DNA of 64,000 nucleotides from an uncultured Streptomyces sp. (GCF_947488945.1 NZ_CANLBS010000005.1:186001-250000); one strand, 5' to 3'; counted from the stretch's first letter, positions 18,001 through 26,445 are shown. Numbers and translations are program-made. The notes: a model not told the origin generated them from the sequence alone.

Positions 18001-18418
18001 CGATCCCCGCGCCCTTGGGGTTGCTGACCCTGCATCCCCGCATCGCGACGGCCCCCGACTCACGGGCGAGCACCGCCGTCCAGCCGGAGCCGACGACCGT
18101 GCAGCCGTCCATCGCGACCTGCCCGCGCACCGCGTCCACGACGGGGAAGTCCTCCGCCCCGCCGCGCAGGGTCAGATCGGTCAGCGCCACCGCGTCCGCG
18201 AGGAGCACCAGGGCGGTGCCGCGCCGGGGGCGTATCTCCACGCTGTCGCGGGGGCCCTCGCCGACGATCGTGACCCGGTTGCGCACCACCAGGTTCTCCG
18301 GGTACCGGCCGGGCCGGACACGTATCACCGCCCCGGTACGCGCCCTCTCCAGCGCCTCTCCGATCGTCCGGAAGGCGTCCGGCTGGTCCGGGCACACCGT
18401 GAGCAACTGCCGTGACAC
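15083..18418 (-). CDS. Beta-helix / double AAA+ ATPase, EccA-like T7SS chaperone
   Basis: A 1,111-aa fusion. Residues about 1-490 form a right-handed parallel beta-helix: many 20-25-residue rungs with the pattern V..C.V...G.GV, as in pectate-lyase-like proteins. A Pro-rich linker (about 500-560) precedes two CbxX/CfxQ-type AAA+ domains. Each has Walker A GPPGTGKTT (near residues 609 and 884), Walker B VLFVDEAYTL or VLFIDEAYTL, and a SNPGLASRFTR sensor block, so both look active. The AAA+ type is that of EccA, the cytosolic ATPase of mycobacterial ESX systems, which uses TPRs instead of a beta-helix. There is no signal peptide. The GTG at 18418 follows GGGAGG. It is divergent from mycP. Confidence 0.88.
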   Translation of the reverse strand: MSRQLLTVCPDQPDAFRTIGEALERARTGAVIRVRPGRYPENLVVRNRVTIVGEGPRDSVEIRPRRGTALVLLADAVALTDLTLRGGAEDFPVVDAVRGQVAMDGCTVVGSGWTAVLARESGAVAMRGCRVSNPKGAGIVDTSPAGSVVADCVVENLGTSGVVLGEEARTTVRGCRIRDARGNGVLANGQAGGTVEDCDVSGAEKPAVALEGSSTTRVVRTDVHDTAVGVYVTSDARPVLEEVTVSDTTGPGLVIAAGAVPDVLRCRTTRTKGHALTLDERSGGTFENCEFDTSAAPAVRVAGSSMPVFHHLSVRDCADPAGSVVVEDGSVAEFDGLRITDAAGTALLIRGGANPLVRGARLVAPAGHGVEVTDEGRGRLEDCRIERPGGCGVRAGAGARGELRDVQVESAGDAGFRVGTGGRLTVVDCRAHAGAASGILVEHGGEIAAERTGITESAAHGVLLADGSRAALDACRITGSRGDGIRVETGEAVTVTGCVVRDNRGAGLRASRPGERFTVDDLMSAGNELPDSWDGSDTSAGTADAPPGPAGRTAPAPPPGPLQELEALIGLGDVKQQVHTLVHLNELAQRRARLGMPAPPMSRHLVFSGPPGTGKTTVARLYGGILAELGVLRSGHLVEVSRADLVAQVIGGTAIKTTEAFNEALGGVLFVDEAYTLLSDGKGSGADFGREAVDTLLKLMEDHREDVVVIAAGYTGEMAGFLASNPGLASRFTRTIEFANYSVDELVTITESMCRAHRYELDPGTLTALAAHYSATTRDATFGNGREARRVFEEMVDRQAVRLSTVPDPAESDLARLLPADVGGPAATADGPPASAGLLAELEGMTGLHAVKREVNDLVQLLSAGARRRAAGLPAPRMSNHLVFSGPPGTGKTTVARLYAGLLHSLGVLPTGQLVEVARADLVGRYVGHTAQLTKEVFDSALGGVLFIDEAYTLTPAGAGGDFGREAVETLLKLMEDHRDDVVVIAAGYTEEMAGFLASNPGLASRFTRSVVFEHYTTEELVDIVSRQAAESGYDCPPDTLEAVRAHVAALPRDRSFGNARTARGILEVMTTRQARRLGAMAAPGLEDLRLLLPGDVPAPVPALGAATAVP

Positions 18419-18593
18419 GCGCGGGCCTCCCTCTCTGCTGTCCTGCGGCCCGATCCTTGCCGCCCAAAGAGGGTGGTCAGTGGTGCGGCGGTGTGGGGCC
18501 GGTGAAGCCTGGGCAAACGCCGGGGGCCGCCGGGGGCGCGGGCGTACCGCCGGTGTCATCGGGGCGTCACCTGGCCGGGTTACCTTCCGCGCC

Positions 18594-19862
18594 ATGCGAC
18601 CCCCCTCCTCCGACCCCCTCCCCCGCGCCGCCCGACGGTCGCGGGACCGGTCCGCCGCCCCCGCACCCGCCGTTCACCGGCCGGCGGCCCGGTGGGCACG
18701 GGCGCTGCCCGCGGTGCTCCTTCTGCTGGCGTTCCCGGTGCTGGCGCCGGTGGAGGCCCGCGCGGCCGACGCGGTGGAACTGCCCGTGCTGCCCTCGTCC
18801 GTGGCGGCGGACGGGCGCTGCACGAGCGCGTCCCCGCGGACCGCCGAGGCCGTCCCGTGGACCGTGGCGGCGCTGGGCCTGGACCGCGGACAGCGGCTGA
18901 GCCGCGGCCGGGGCGTCACCGTCGCCGTGGTGGACACCGGGGTCGGCGTCGTCGTGCCGTCCCTGAAGGGCCGGGTCCGGTCGCTGGGGGCGGGCGGTGG
19001 ATCCGGGGACTGCGTGGGACACGGGACCTTCGCCGCCGGTCTGATCGCGGGCTCGCCGACGGAAGGGGCCGGTCCGGTGGGCGTCGCCCCGGAGGCCGAG
19101 ATCGTCTCGGTGCGCGCCGGGAACCGCCAGGGGCAGGTCACCCCCGGTCAACTGGCCGACGCCATCAGGGAAGCCGCGGACTCGGGGGCCGGTGTCGTCT
19201 ACGTCGCCTCGGCGCTGCGCACCGGCGAGCGGGTGCTGACCGACGCGGTGGCGCACGCCACCGGGCGGGACGCCCTGGTGGTGGCGCCGGCCGCGCCGGA
19301 CTCCCTCGCACAGGACGCGTCGGGCGACCCGCTCCCCGACGTGCCCTGGTACTGGCCGGCTTCGGCCCCCGGAGTGCTGTCGGTGCTCGACTACGGACCC
19401 GGCGGGACCCGGCCCGAAGGCGCTCCGACGGTCGCGGGCGCGGACCTCGCCGCGCCGGGCGACCTCGTCGTCGGTCCGGGTCCGGTGGGCCGGGGCCACT
19501 ACATCGGCTCCGGCTCCTCCCTCGCCGCCGCGCACACGGCGGGCGCCGCCGCCCTGCTGCGGGCGCGGCACCCCGAACTGGACGCCGGGGAGGTCGCCCG
19601 CAGGCTGGTCTCCACCGCCTACCCGGACACGGTCCCGCGCCTCGACCCGTACGCGGCGCTCACCGCGCTCCCGCCGTCGGCGGCGGGGAAGGCTCCCGGG
19701 CCCGAGGCCGCCCGCGCCTACCGCCCGCCGTCCTCCGTCCCCCGCGACCGGTCCGTCCTCATCGCGCTGGGAGCGGGGTGCCTCGTCCTGCTCGCCGGGG
19801 CGGCGGCCGTGGTGGTACCGCGGGGCAGGGCGCGGGGGTGGCGCCCCGGCGGGGCGGGGTGA
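18594..19862 (+). CDS. mycP: Mycosin-like S8 protease of the T7SS
   Basis: A 422-aa subtilisin-family membrane protease. It has an N-terminal signal/anchor (about residues 34-58, ending ARAADA), a protease domain, a Pro-rich stretch, and a C-terminal transmembrane helix (RSVLIALGAGCLVLLAGAAAVVV), the layout of mycosins. The triad is visible: Asp114 in AVVDTGVG, His143 in GHGTFAAG and Ser309 in GSSLAAAH. Two oddities: the motif's usual Pro before His is Ala, and the AGN oxyanion asparagine segment reads VVAPAAPDS (229-237), with no Asn. In mycobacteria MycP stabilises the ESX pore and trims substrates. There is no clear ribosome site before the ATG. Confidence 0.88.
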   Translation: MRPPSSDPLPRAARRSRDRSAAPAPAVHRPAARWARALPAVLLLLAFPVLAPVEARAADAVELPVLPSSVAADGRCTSASPRTAEAVPWTVAALGLDRGQRLSRGRGVTVAVVDTGVGVVVPSLKGRVRSLGAGGGSGDCVGHGTFAAGLIAGSPTEGAGPVGVAPEAEIVSVRAGNRQGQVTPGQLADAIREAADSGAGVVYVASALRTGERVLTDAVAHATGRDALVVAPAAPDSLAQDASGDPLPDVPWYWPASAPGVLSVLDYGPGGTRPEGAPTVAGADLAAPGDLVVGPGPVGRGHYIGSGSSLAAAHTAGAAALLRARHPELDAGEVARRLVSTAYPDTVPRLDPYAALTALPPSAAGKAPGPEAARAYRPPSSVPRDRSVLIALGAGCLVLLAGAAAVVVPRGRARGWRPGGAG

Positions 19863-19953
19863 GGACCGCCGGAGGGGGCGGAGACCGGCGGGACGGGGTG
19901 CCGGGGCGGGCCGGGGGGCCGGGCGGGGCGGCGGGACGGGCCGGCGCGCGGCG

Positions 19954-20176
19954 GTGCGTGGGGTGGCAAGTCTGAGCTGGTCGGTCAGCCCTCGTGGGGC
20001 CCTCGCCGCCGCCGGGCTCCTCCTCGTCTACCTCGCCCACGGCGGCCGGGCCGCGTCCCGCGACCCCCGCACGGGGGCACCGGCGCCTCGCCACCGTGAC
20101 CGCCGCCGCCTTCACACTGGCCGCTTCGACGGCCGTGTTCCTGGCCCTCTACGCCTCGGACTGCGGCTGCCTGTGA
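19954..20176 (+). pseudogene. Two-helix small membrane protein split by an apparent frameshift
   Basis: Frame 1 from 19954 encodes a first hydrophobic helix (GALAAAGLLLVYLAHGG) with almost perfect G/C third positions up to about 20075. From there the good codon usage moves to frame 2, which encodes a second helix (AAFTLAASTAVFLALYAS) and ends DCGCL at 20176. Removing one G from the GGGGG run near 20071-20075 joins both into one protein of about 74 aa with two transmembrane helices. It could be a real inactivating mutation, a sequencing error, or a 60-aa protein starting at GTG 19994. It sits directly behind mycP. Confidence 0.4.
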
Positions 20177-20178
20177 CA

Positions 20179-20219
20179 CCGCCCGCACTGCGGACCCGGG
20201 TCCGCCCGAGTGCGGGCGG
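20179..20219. terminator. Nested bidirectional terminator
   Basis: A perfect 11-bp stem (20179-20189 with 20209-20219) encloses a second perfect 16-bp palindrome (20190-20205). It sits between the mycP transcript and the convergent eccC-side transcript. Confidence 0.65.
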
Positions 20220-20233
20220 CCGGGCTCGCGCCG

Positions 20234-20725
20234 TCAGGGGCGCCGGGACGGCACCGGGCGGATGCGCGGCCACCGGGCCGGCATGCGGTCGAGCAGGTCG
20301 GCGCTCAACCTGCTCACCGCGAGCAGGTCCGTCCGGTCGGCGGTCAGACGGCTCACCACCCCGAGCCGGTGTACGAGCCGTCCGCGGGCCGTCGTGGTCC
20401 CCCAGGTCCAGTCCCGGTCCGGAATCCGGGCCAACTGGTCGGTGGTACCGCGCTCGGCCCGTTGGACCAGGGCGTCACCGCGCAGCGGCCGGCCGACGCA
20501 GGCGCCGGTGAGGTCTCCCGCGGACGCGGTGCCCGTAGCGGCGCACCAGGCCGCGCGGTAGGCGGCCTCCGCCCCTTCCAGCAGCGGCTCGGCGGCGGCC
20601 GTGACACTGGGCCGAGCCCGGCCCCGAGAGCCTCCCCGCCGTGCGGCGTCCTCGTCACGGCGGACACCCTCCCCCACACCCGCCCTCCTCCGCAGGAGTC
20701 CTCCCGGCGGGCGCGCCACCCGCAT
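20234..20725 (-). CDS. Hypothetical protein next to EccC
   Basis: A 163-aa protein with an Arg-rich N-terminus (residues 1-40) and a helical Ala/Arg/Leu-rich body. No transmembrane helix, signal peptide or known motif is visible. The ATG at 20725 lies 8 bases after the eccC stop, so it is almost surely in the eccC operon and probably translationally coupled. Its place suggests a T7SS accessory factor, but it does not resemble EccE, which has two N-terminal transmembrane helices. Function unknown. Confidence 0.65.
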   Translation of the reverse strand: MRVARPPGGLLRRRAGVGEGVRRDEDAARRGGSRGRARPSVTAAAEPLLEGAEAAYRAAWCAATGTASAGDLTGACVGRPLRGDALVQRAERGTTDQLARIPDRDWTWGTTTARGRLVHRLGVVSRLTADRTDLLAVSRLSADLLDRMPARWPRIRPVPSRRP

Positions 20726-20733
20726 CGCGCCGC

Positions 20734-23700
20734 TCAGCCCGGCCGGCCCTCCGTCGGCTCCGCGAGCGCCGTCTGGACCCGGACCGTCTTGCGGCGCGCG
20801 ATGCGGGTGGCGCGGCCCGGGGGCAGGATCCTGCCCTTGGCGCTGCCGAAGACGTATCCCTCGGAGGGCGGGCAGGACAGCAGCAGACCAGGGGTGTTGA
20901 CCTCCTGGAGGCGGCGCATCAGGTGGTCGCCGAGGCCCCGGCCGGCGCCGGACGCGGAGCGGGCGACCACGATGTGCAGGCCCACCTCGTGGCCGAGGGC
21001 GAGATGGTCGAGCAGAGGGTCGAAGGGCGCGTTCATGGGGCCGGTGCCGAGCATGTCGTAGTCGTCGACGAGGATGAACAGCCGGGGACCCGTCCACCAG
21101 TCGGCCAGCTTCATCCGGGCGGGGGCGATCTCGGGGCCGGGGATACGGGTCTTGACCGCGCGGGCGACTCCCCCGACGAGTTCCTTCAGCCCGTCGGTGG
21201 ACACGGCGTGGCCGAGTCGGTAGTCGTCGGGGACGGCCTCCACCAGTTCGCGCCGGTAGTCCACCAGCATGATCCGGGCCTCCGCCGGGGTGTAGCGGTC
21301 CATCACGGCCTTCGCGACGAGCCGCAGCAGGTTCGTCTTGCCGCTCTCGGTGTCCCCGACGACGATCATGTGCGGGTTCTCCGCGAAGTCGTGCCAGACG
21401 ACGGACAGTTCGTCCTCCTCCAGGCCCAGTGGCATCCGCAGCCGGCCCTCGGCGGGCGGCAGCGCGGAGGCGGCCAGTACGGCGGGGAGCATGCGGACGG
21501 GCGGGGCGGGCGGGCCGGACCAGCTCTCGTCGACGGCGGCGACCAGGGCGGCGACGCCCTCGGCGAGGTCGTCCGCGTCCTCGACCCCGTCGATGCGGGG
21601 CAGCGCGGTCAGGTAGTGGAGTTTGGCGTCCCGGGTGAGGCCCCGGCCGGGTGAGCGGGGCACCGTGGCCGCCCGGCGCATGTCGATGCCGGAGTCCATG
21701 GGGTCGCCCATCCGCAGCTCCAGGTGGGTGGCGGCCTGGTCGCGGACGGCGGCGGAGAGTTCGACCCACCGGGACGTCGTGACGATGAGGTGGACGCCGT
21801 AGTTGAGGCCACGGGCGGCCATCGCGTTGAAGGTCGTGATGTGCCGGTCGTAGTCCTGCCGGACGGTGGACCAGCCGTCGATGACGAGGAAGACGTCGCC
21901 GTGCGGTTCGTCGGGGAACTCGCCCGCCGCGCGCCTGCGCCGGTAGGACGCCATGGATTCGATGGACTGTTCCGCGAAGAACCGTTCGCGGGCCGCCAGC
22001 AGGGTGTTGACCTCGGCGATGGTGCGTCCGACGCGCTCCTGGTCGAGGCGGGAGGCGACGCCGCTGGTGTGCGGCAGGCCGGAGAGCGCCGCGAGCGCAC
22101 CTCCGCCGAAGTCGAGGCAGTAGAACTGGACTTCGCGCGGGGTGTGGGTGAGGGCGAGGGCGGTCAGCAGGGTGCGGACCATGGTCGACTTGCCGCTCTG
22201 CGGGCCGCCGGCGATGGCGATGTGGCCGCCCGCGCCGGACAGGTCGACGGTGAGCAGGTCGCGGAGCTGGTCGAACGGGCGGTCGACGATGCCGATCGGC
22301 ACCCGGAGTCTGCCGCGTTCGGGCCAGCCGACGGTGGTGAGGCCCAGTTCGGGGTCGGGGGTGAGCGGCGGCAGCACCTGGTCGAGGGTGGCCGGGCGGT
22401 CGAGCGGGGGCAGCCACACCTGGTGGGCGGGCGGTCCGGCGCCGATCAGCCGCTCCACCGCGACGGACAGCAGCGTGTCGCCGGTCTCCTCGTCGTCCGG
22501 TTCGGCCGCCGGCTCGTCGGGCTCCTGGCGCGGCACCACCCAGCCGGTCGTCCACGGCACGGTCTGGCCGGCCACGCGGGCCTGCGCGGCGTCCCCGCCC
22601 CGGTGCCGGTAGGGACCCGAGACGAAGGCGGCGCGGAAGCGGGTCAGCGACTCCACACCGGACTTGAGGTAGCCGCTGCCGGGGGCCGGGGGCAGTTGGT
22701 AGGCGTCGGGGACGCCGAGGACACCGCGGCTCTCCATGGCGGAGAAGGTGCGCAGGCCGATGCGGTAGGAGAGGTGGCTCTCCAGCTGGTGCATGCGGCC
22801 CTCGTCGAGCCGCTGGGAGGCGAGCAGCAGGTGGACGCCGAGCGAGCGGCCGAGCCGGCCGATCATCACGAAGAGTTCCATGAACTCGCGGTGTGCGGCC
22901 AGCAGTTCGCTGAACTCGTCGACGACCACGAAGAGGCTGGGCAGCGGTTGCAGCGGGGTCCCCGACGCGCGCGCCTTCTCGTATTCGAGCAGCGAGGTGT
23001 AGTTGCCGGCGCTGCGCAGCAGTTCCTGGCGGCGCATCAGTTCACCGTGCAGGGCGTCCTGCATGCGGGAGACGAGGGCCGCCTCGCCCGCCAGGTTGGT
23101 GATGACTGCGGAGGTGTGCGGGAGGGCGTCGAGGCCGAGGAAGGTCGCGCCGCCCTTGAAGTCGACGAGGATGAAGTTCAGCGTCTCGGAGGAGTTGGAG
23201 AGGGCCAGGGCGAGCACGAGGGTGCGGAGCAGTTCGCTCTTGCCGGAGCCGGTGGCGCCGATGAGCATGCCGTGCGGTCCGGTGCCGCCCTGGGCGGACT
23301 CCTTGATGTCGAGTTCGACGGGCGTGCCGTCCGCGCCCACGGCGATCGGCACCCGCAGCCGGTGGGGGCCGGTGTTGCGGCTCCACAGGGTGGCCGGGTC
23401 GTGGCGGGCCAGGTCGGCGATGGAGAGCAGGGTGGTGAGTTCGACGTTGGAGGCGAGGGGTTCGGCCACGTCCGTACCCATGCCCATGCGATAGGGCGCG
23501 AGCCGCTTGGCGAGCGCCCGGGTTCCGGCGGGGCCGAAGGAGTCGGGGCGGCCGAGGCCGGTGGTCTGCTCCTTGCGGTCGCGGTCGGTGCGCACCAGGC
23601 CGAGCGAGTCCGCCGTCACGTCGAGGCGGAGCGTGGTGCGGCCGGGTCGCCAGGTGAGCGCGCCGTCGAGGTCGAGGACGACGGTGTTCCGCAGGCCGGG

Positions 23701-24708
23701 CCCGTCCAGCCGGTGGCCGCCCGGCACGCTCCCGCCGTCCACGACGAGAACGGTGTACGGCTCCTCCCGGCCCGGCACCGCGTCCGGGTCGAACGGCGGA
23801 CGCTCCAGGAACTCCGCGCCCAGCAGGTCCTCCAGCTCGTTGAAGGCGGAGCCGAACATGCGGGCGGGGCCCGCGCCGTCGGACTCCTGCGGGTGCAGAT
23901 GGTGCGGCAGCCACTTCGCCCACTCCCACTCCTCGCGCCGCTCGTCCGCGACGCAGAACGCGATCCACACATCCTCGGGCGAGTGGAAGGTGACGAGCTG
24001 GCCGAGCATCGCCCGGACGACGTCCCGGGTCCGCTCCGGGTCGCCGCGGAACAGCACCCGCGCCCAGGCCCGCAGGTCGACGGAGATCGGCTGGTCGGGG
24101 ATGGTGGCGTAGGCGCGGACGAAGCTGCGCAGGGCGTGTGCGGCGAGCGGTTCCAGGTCCTCGACGGGGCTGGTGGAGACCGGCATCAGGCGCAGGCCCA
24201 GCTTCTGGCTCCCCACCGCGGCCCGTACCACCCCGAAGTCGTCGTCCTGCGGGCGGCGTTCCCAGAGGCGGGTGGTGCCGACCAGCGACCAGAGTGCGGC
24301 GGGCTCCGGGTGGCGCCAGGCGAGCGCCCGCTGCTGGTCCGCGACGGCGGCCCTGACCTTGCGCCGGGTCTGGGTGAGGTAGCGCAGGTAGTCGCGGCGT
24401 TCGCCCTTGAGCCGCTGCTTGCGCTCACCGCTGCGCCGCATGACCTGACCGACCATCATGGCCCCGGCGGAGAGCACCATCAGGCCCAGGGCGAGGTAGA
24501 TGAAGCTGCCGCCGCCGCTGGTCATGCCGGGGCGCATGAACATCAGCATCATGGACACCGACATCAGCGCCATCGGCAGGTACGTCCACACCGCGGAGGA
24601 GTCGGGGACCACCTCCGGCAGCGCGGGCGGCTCCTGGAGGCTCACCTCTCCCTCGGGCATGTCCGGACCACGCCGGCGGGCCGGCCTGCGGAACAGGACC
24701 ACACTCAA
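20734..24708 (-). CDS. eccC: T7SS core ATPase EccC (single chain)
   Basis: A 1,324-aa membrane ATPase of the FtsK/SpoIIIE family that drives ESX substrate export. Two transmembrane helices lie near residues 33-52 and 60-80. Three ATPase cassettes follow: Walker A GATGSGKSE (about 482), GGPQSGKST (about 831) and GDTESGKTN (about 1117), each with a Walker B-like strand (FVVVDEFSE, FLVIDGWST, FILVDDYDM). All three Walker A lysines are kept. The EccCa and EccCb parts are one chain, as in most actinobacteria outside ESX-1 and ESX-5. Family knowledge says the last cassette binds the C-terminal signal of EsxB. The start is TTG at 24708, with AAGGAG eight bases upstream; a GTG two codons later is too far. 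Confidence 0.95.
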   Translation of the reverse strand: MSVVLFRRPARRRGPDMPEGEVSLQEPPALPEVVPDSSAVWTYLPMALMSVSMMLMFMRPGMTSGGGSFIYLALGLMVLSAGAMMVGQVMRRSGERKQRLKGERRDYLRYLTQTRRKVRAAVADQQRALAWRHPEPAALWSLVGTTRLWERRPQDDDFGVVRAAVGSQKLGLRLMPVSTSPVEDLEPLAAHALRSFVRAYATIPDQPISVDLRAWARVLFRGDPERTRDVVRAMLGQLVTFHSPEDVWIAFCVADERREEWEWAKWLPHHLHPQESDGAGPARMFGSAFNELEDLLGAEFLERPPFDPDAVPGREEPYTVLVVDGGSVPGGHRLDGPGLRNTVVLDLDGALTWRPGRTTLRLDVTADSLGLVRTDRDRKEQTTGLGRPDSFGPAGTRALAKRLAPYRMGMGTDVAEPLASNVELTTLLSIADLARHDPATLWSRNTGPHRLRVPIAVGADGTPVELDIKESAQGGTGPHGMLIGATGSGKSELLRTLVLALALSNSSETLNFILVDFKGGATFLGLDALPHTSAVITNLAGEAALVSRMQDALHGELMRRQELLRSAGNYTSLLEYEKARASGTPLQPLPSLFVVVDEFSELLAAHREFMELFVMIGRLGRSLGVHLLLASQRLDEGRMHQLESHLSYRIGLRTFSAMESRGVLGVPDAYQLPPAPGSGYLKSGVESLTRFRAAFVSGPYRHRGGDAAQARVAGQTVPWTTGWVVPRQEPDEPAAEPDDEETGDTLLSVAVERLIGAGPPAHQVWLPPLDRPATLDQVLPPLTPDPELGLTTVGWPERGRLRVPIGIVDRPFDQLRDLLTVDLSGAGGHIAIAGGPQSGKSTMVRTLLTALALTHTPREVQFYCLDFGGGALAALSGLPHTSGVASRLDQERVGRTIAEVNTLLAARERFFAEQSIESMASYRRRRAAGEFPDEPHGDVFLVIDGWSTVRQDYDRHITTFNAMAARGLNYGVHLIVTTSRWVELSAAVRDQAATHLELRMGDPMDSGIDMRRAATVPRSPGRGLTRDAKLHYLTALPRIDGVEDADDLAEGVAALVAAVDESWSGPPAPPVRMLPAVLAASALPPAEGRLRMPLGLEEDELSVVWHDFAENPHMIVVGDTESGKTNLLRLVAKAVMDRYTPAEARIMLVDYRRELVEAVPDDYRLGHAVSTDGLKELVGGVARAVKTRIPGPEIAPARMKLADWWTGPRLFILVDDYDMLGTGPMNAPFDPLLDHLALGHEVGLHIVVARSASGAGRGLGDHLMRRLQEVNTPGLLLSCPPSEGYVFGSAKGRILPPGRATRIARRKTVRVQTALAEPTEGRPG

Positions 24709-25050
24709 GGGACGTACTCCTTCGTGCTGTTCGGACCGGGGCGGGTGCGCGGGTCCGGGGTCGGACGACCATCGAGCCGGTCCGGGGAGCGCTTTGGGTG
24801 ACGGGGCGGGGAACGCGCGGGGCCGGGGTCATGAACGCTTGCGCGGTCACGGTCATAACCGGCGGCCGAGGCTCCCGGACGGTGCGCCGACGCCCTTACG
24901 ATCCACCCGGCGGCGCACCGGGGACCGACCCGGGCGGACCGCCTCCGCCGTCCCGGCCCGCGCCCCGTTTCCTCCGGCGCGGGACGGGTGTGCCCGGGCG
25001 CGGACCCTGCGCCGGGCGGCCGAGCGACCGGGAAGGTGTGACCCAGCACG
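24709..25050. promoter_or_regulatory. Divergent eccC/eccD intergenic region
   Basis: 342 bases without a credible gene, holding the start regions of eccC (-) and eccD (+). A tandem hexamer CGGTCA-CGGTCA is at 24844-24855, followed by TAACCG, and a TACGAT -10-like element lies upstream of eccD near 24896. No convincing -35 element was found. Control of both machine operons probably sits here. Confidence 0.4.
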
Positions 25051-26445
25051 ATGAGCGACAACCAGGTGGCGGGGCTGTGCCGCCTGACGGTGAACGCCCC
25101 CGCCAGGACCATCGATCTCGCGGTGCCGTCGGACGGGCCGGTCGCCGACCTGCTGCCGGCGATCCTCGACTACGCCGGCGAGGAGCTGCGGGAGACCGGC
25201 ATCGAGCACGGCGGCTGGGTGCTGCAACGGCTCGGCGGCGAACCGCTGGACGAGGAGCGGACGCTGGCGTCGTTCGACGTGCGGGACGGCGAGACGCTGT
25301 ACCTGCGCCCCCGGACCCGGGCGCTGCCCGAGGTGCGGCTCGACGACCTGGTGGACGGGATCGCCACCACGATGAGCGGGCGTCCGTACGGATGGAGCCC
25401 GCAGGCGGGCCGGCGGACCCTGCTGGGTCTGGCGGTGGCCGTCCTGGTCACCGCCCTGCTGGCGCTGGCCCTGCCGGGGGGTTCGCTGTCCGGGCGGGCG
25501 GCGGCCGCGGCCGCGGTGGGCCTGCTCCTGCTGGCGGGGGCGGGCGCGGCGAGCCGGGCGGTGGGCGACGCGGGGGCGGGCGCCGCGCTGGGCGCGCTGG
25601 TCGGCCCGTATCTGGCGCTGGCGGGGTGGCTGCTGACGGCCGGTGAGCCGGCCGGGCCGTACGGGCAGGACGCGTGGGGCCCCGGACTGCTGGCGGCTTC
25701 GGCGGCGTGGACCGGGGGTTCGGTGCTCGCCCTGGCGGCGGTCGCCGCGTTCGCGGCGCTGTACCTGTTCCTCGCGGTGCTGTCCGTGTTCGGGGCGCTC
25801 GCGGCGCTGCTGGTGCTGGCGGCCGGGGTGACCCCGGCGGGTGCGGCGGCCGTGGTGGCGCTGGCGGCGGTGGTGCTGGGGGCGTTCGTGCCGTCGCTGT
25901 CGTTCCGGATGTCGGGGATGCGGATGCCGCCGCTGCCGACCAACGCCTCGCAGTTGCAGGAGGGCATCGAGCCCCACTCGACGTCCGCGGTGGCGGCGCG
26001 CGCGGTGGTCGCGGACGGCTGGATGACCGCGTTGTACGGGGCGGTCGGCCTGGTCTGCGGCGGCGCGCTCACCGTGCTGGTGCTGCACGACGACTGGCCG
26101 GAGACCCTGATGGTTCTGGCGCTGGTGCTGCTGCTGGTCCTGCACGCGCGGGGCCTCGGGCACGTGGGGCAGCGGTTGTCGCTGACGGCGCCGGCGGCGT
26201 GGGGCGGGCTGCTGCTGGCCTTCGCGGCCGTACGGGAGACCTCGCCGGAGGCGCGGCTGCCGGGGGTGGCGGGGCTGCTGGGCGCGGCGGCGGTGCTCTC
26301 CGTCCTGTCCTGGAGCGTGCCGGGGCGACGGCTGGTGCCGTACTGGGGACGGGCCGGGGAGATCCTGCATTCGGCGGCCGCCATCAGCCTGCTGCCGCTG
26401 GCGCTGTGGGTGCTGGGCGTCTACGGCGCGCTGCGGGCCCTGTAG
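25051..26445 (+). CDS. eccD: T7SS membrane channel protein EccD
   Basis: A 464-aa integral membrane protein. Residues about 6-90 form the ubiquitin-like YukD domain (CRLTVNAPARTIDLAVPSDGPVADLLPAIL and LDEERTLASFDVRDGETLYLRPR); residues about 125-464 hold 11 transmembrane helices. This matches EccD, which lines the central cavity of the ESX inner-membrane complex as a dimer per protomer. The ATG at 25051 follows GGAAGG. It is first in an operon with eccB, 64 bases downstream. Confidence 0.95.
   Translation: MSDNQVAGLCRLTVNAPARTIDLAVPSDGPVADLLPAILDYAGEELRETGIEHGGWVLQRLGGEPLDEERTLASFDVRDGETLYLRPRTRALPEVRLDDLVDGIATTMSGRPYGWSPQAGRRTLLGLAVAVLVTALLALALPGGSLSGRAAAAAAVGLLLLAGAGAASRAVGDAGAGAALGALVGPYLALAGWLLTAGEPAGPYGQDAWGPGLLAASAAWTGGSVLALAAVAAFAALYLFLAVLSVFGALAALLVLAAGVTPAGAAAVVALAAVVLGAFVPSLSFRMSGMRMPPLPTNASQLQEGIEPHSTSAVAARAVVADGWMTALYGAVGLVCGGALTVLVLHDDWPETLMVLALVLLLVLHARGLGHVGQRLSLTAPAAWGGLLLAFAAVRETSPEARLPGVAGLLGAAAVLSVLSWSVPGRRLVPYWGRAGEILHSAAAISLLPLALWVLGVYGALRAL

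Noticed and set aside
16569..18593. Plus-strand extension of the mycP frame far upstream
   Set aside because: It lies opposite the beta-helix/AAA gene; the signal peptide and family start at 18594 fix the true N-terminus.
22142..24801. Plus-strand frame opposite eccC
   Set aside because: Gly/Val/Glu-rich mirror of eccC with no recognisable domain.
25170..26384. Minus-strand Ser/Ala-rich frame opposite eccD
   Set aside because: A mirror of the EccD helices; the plus-strand protein is a clear family match.
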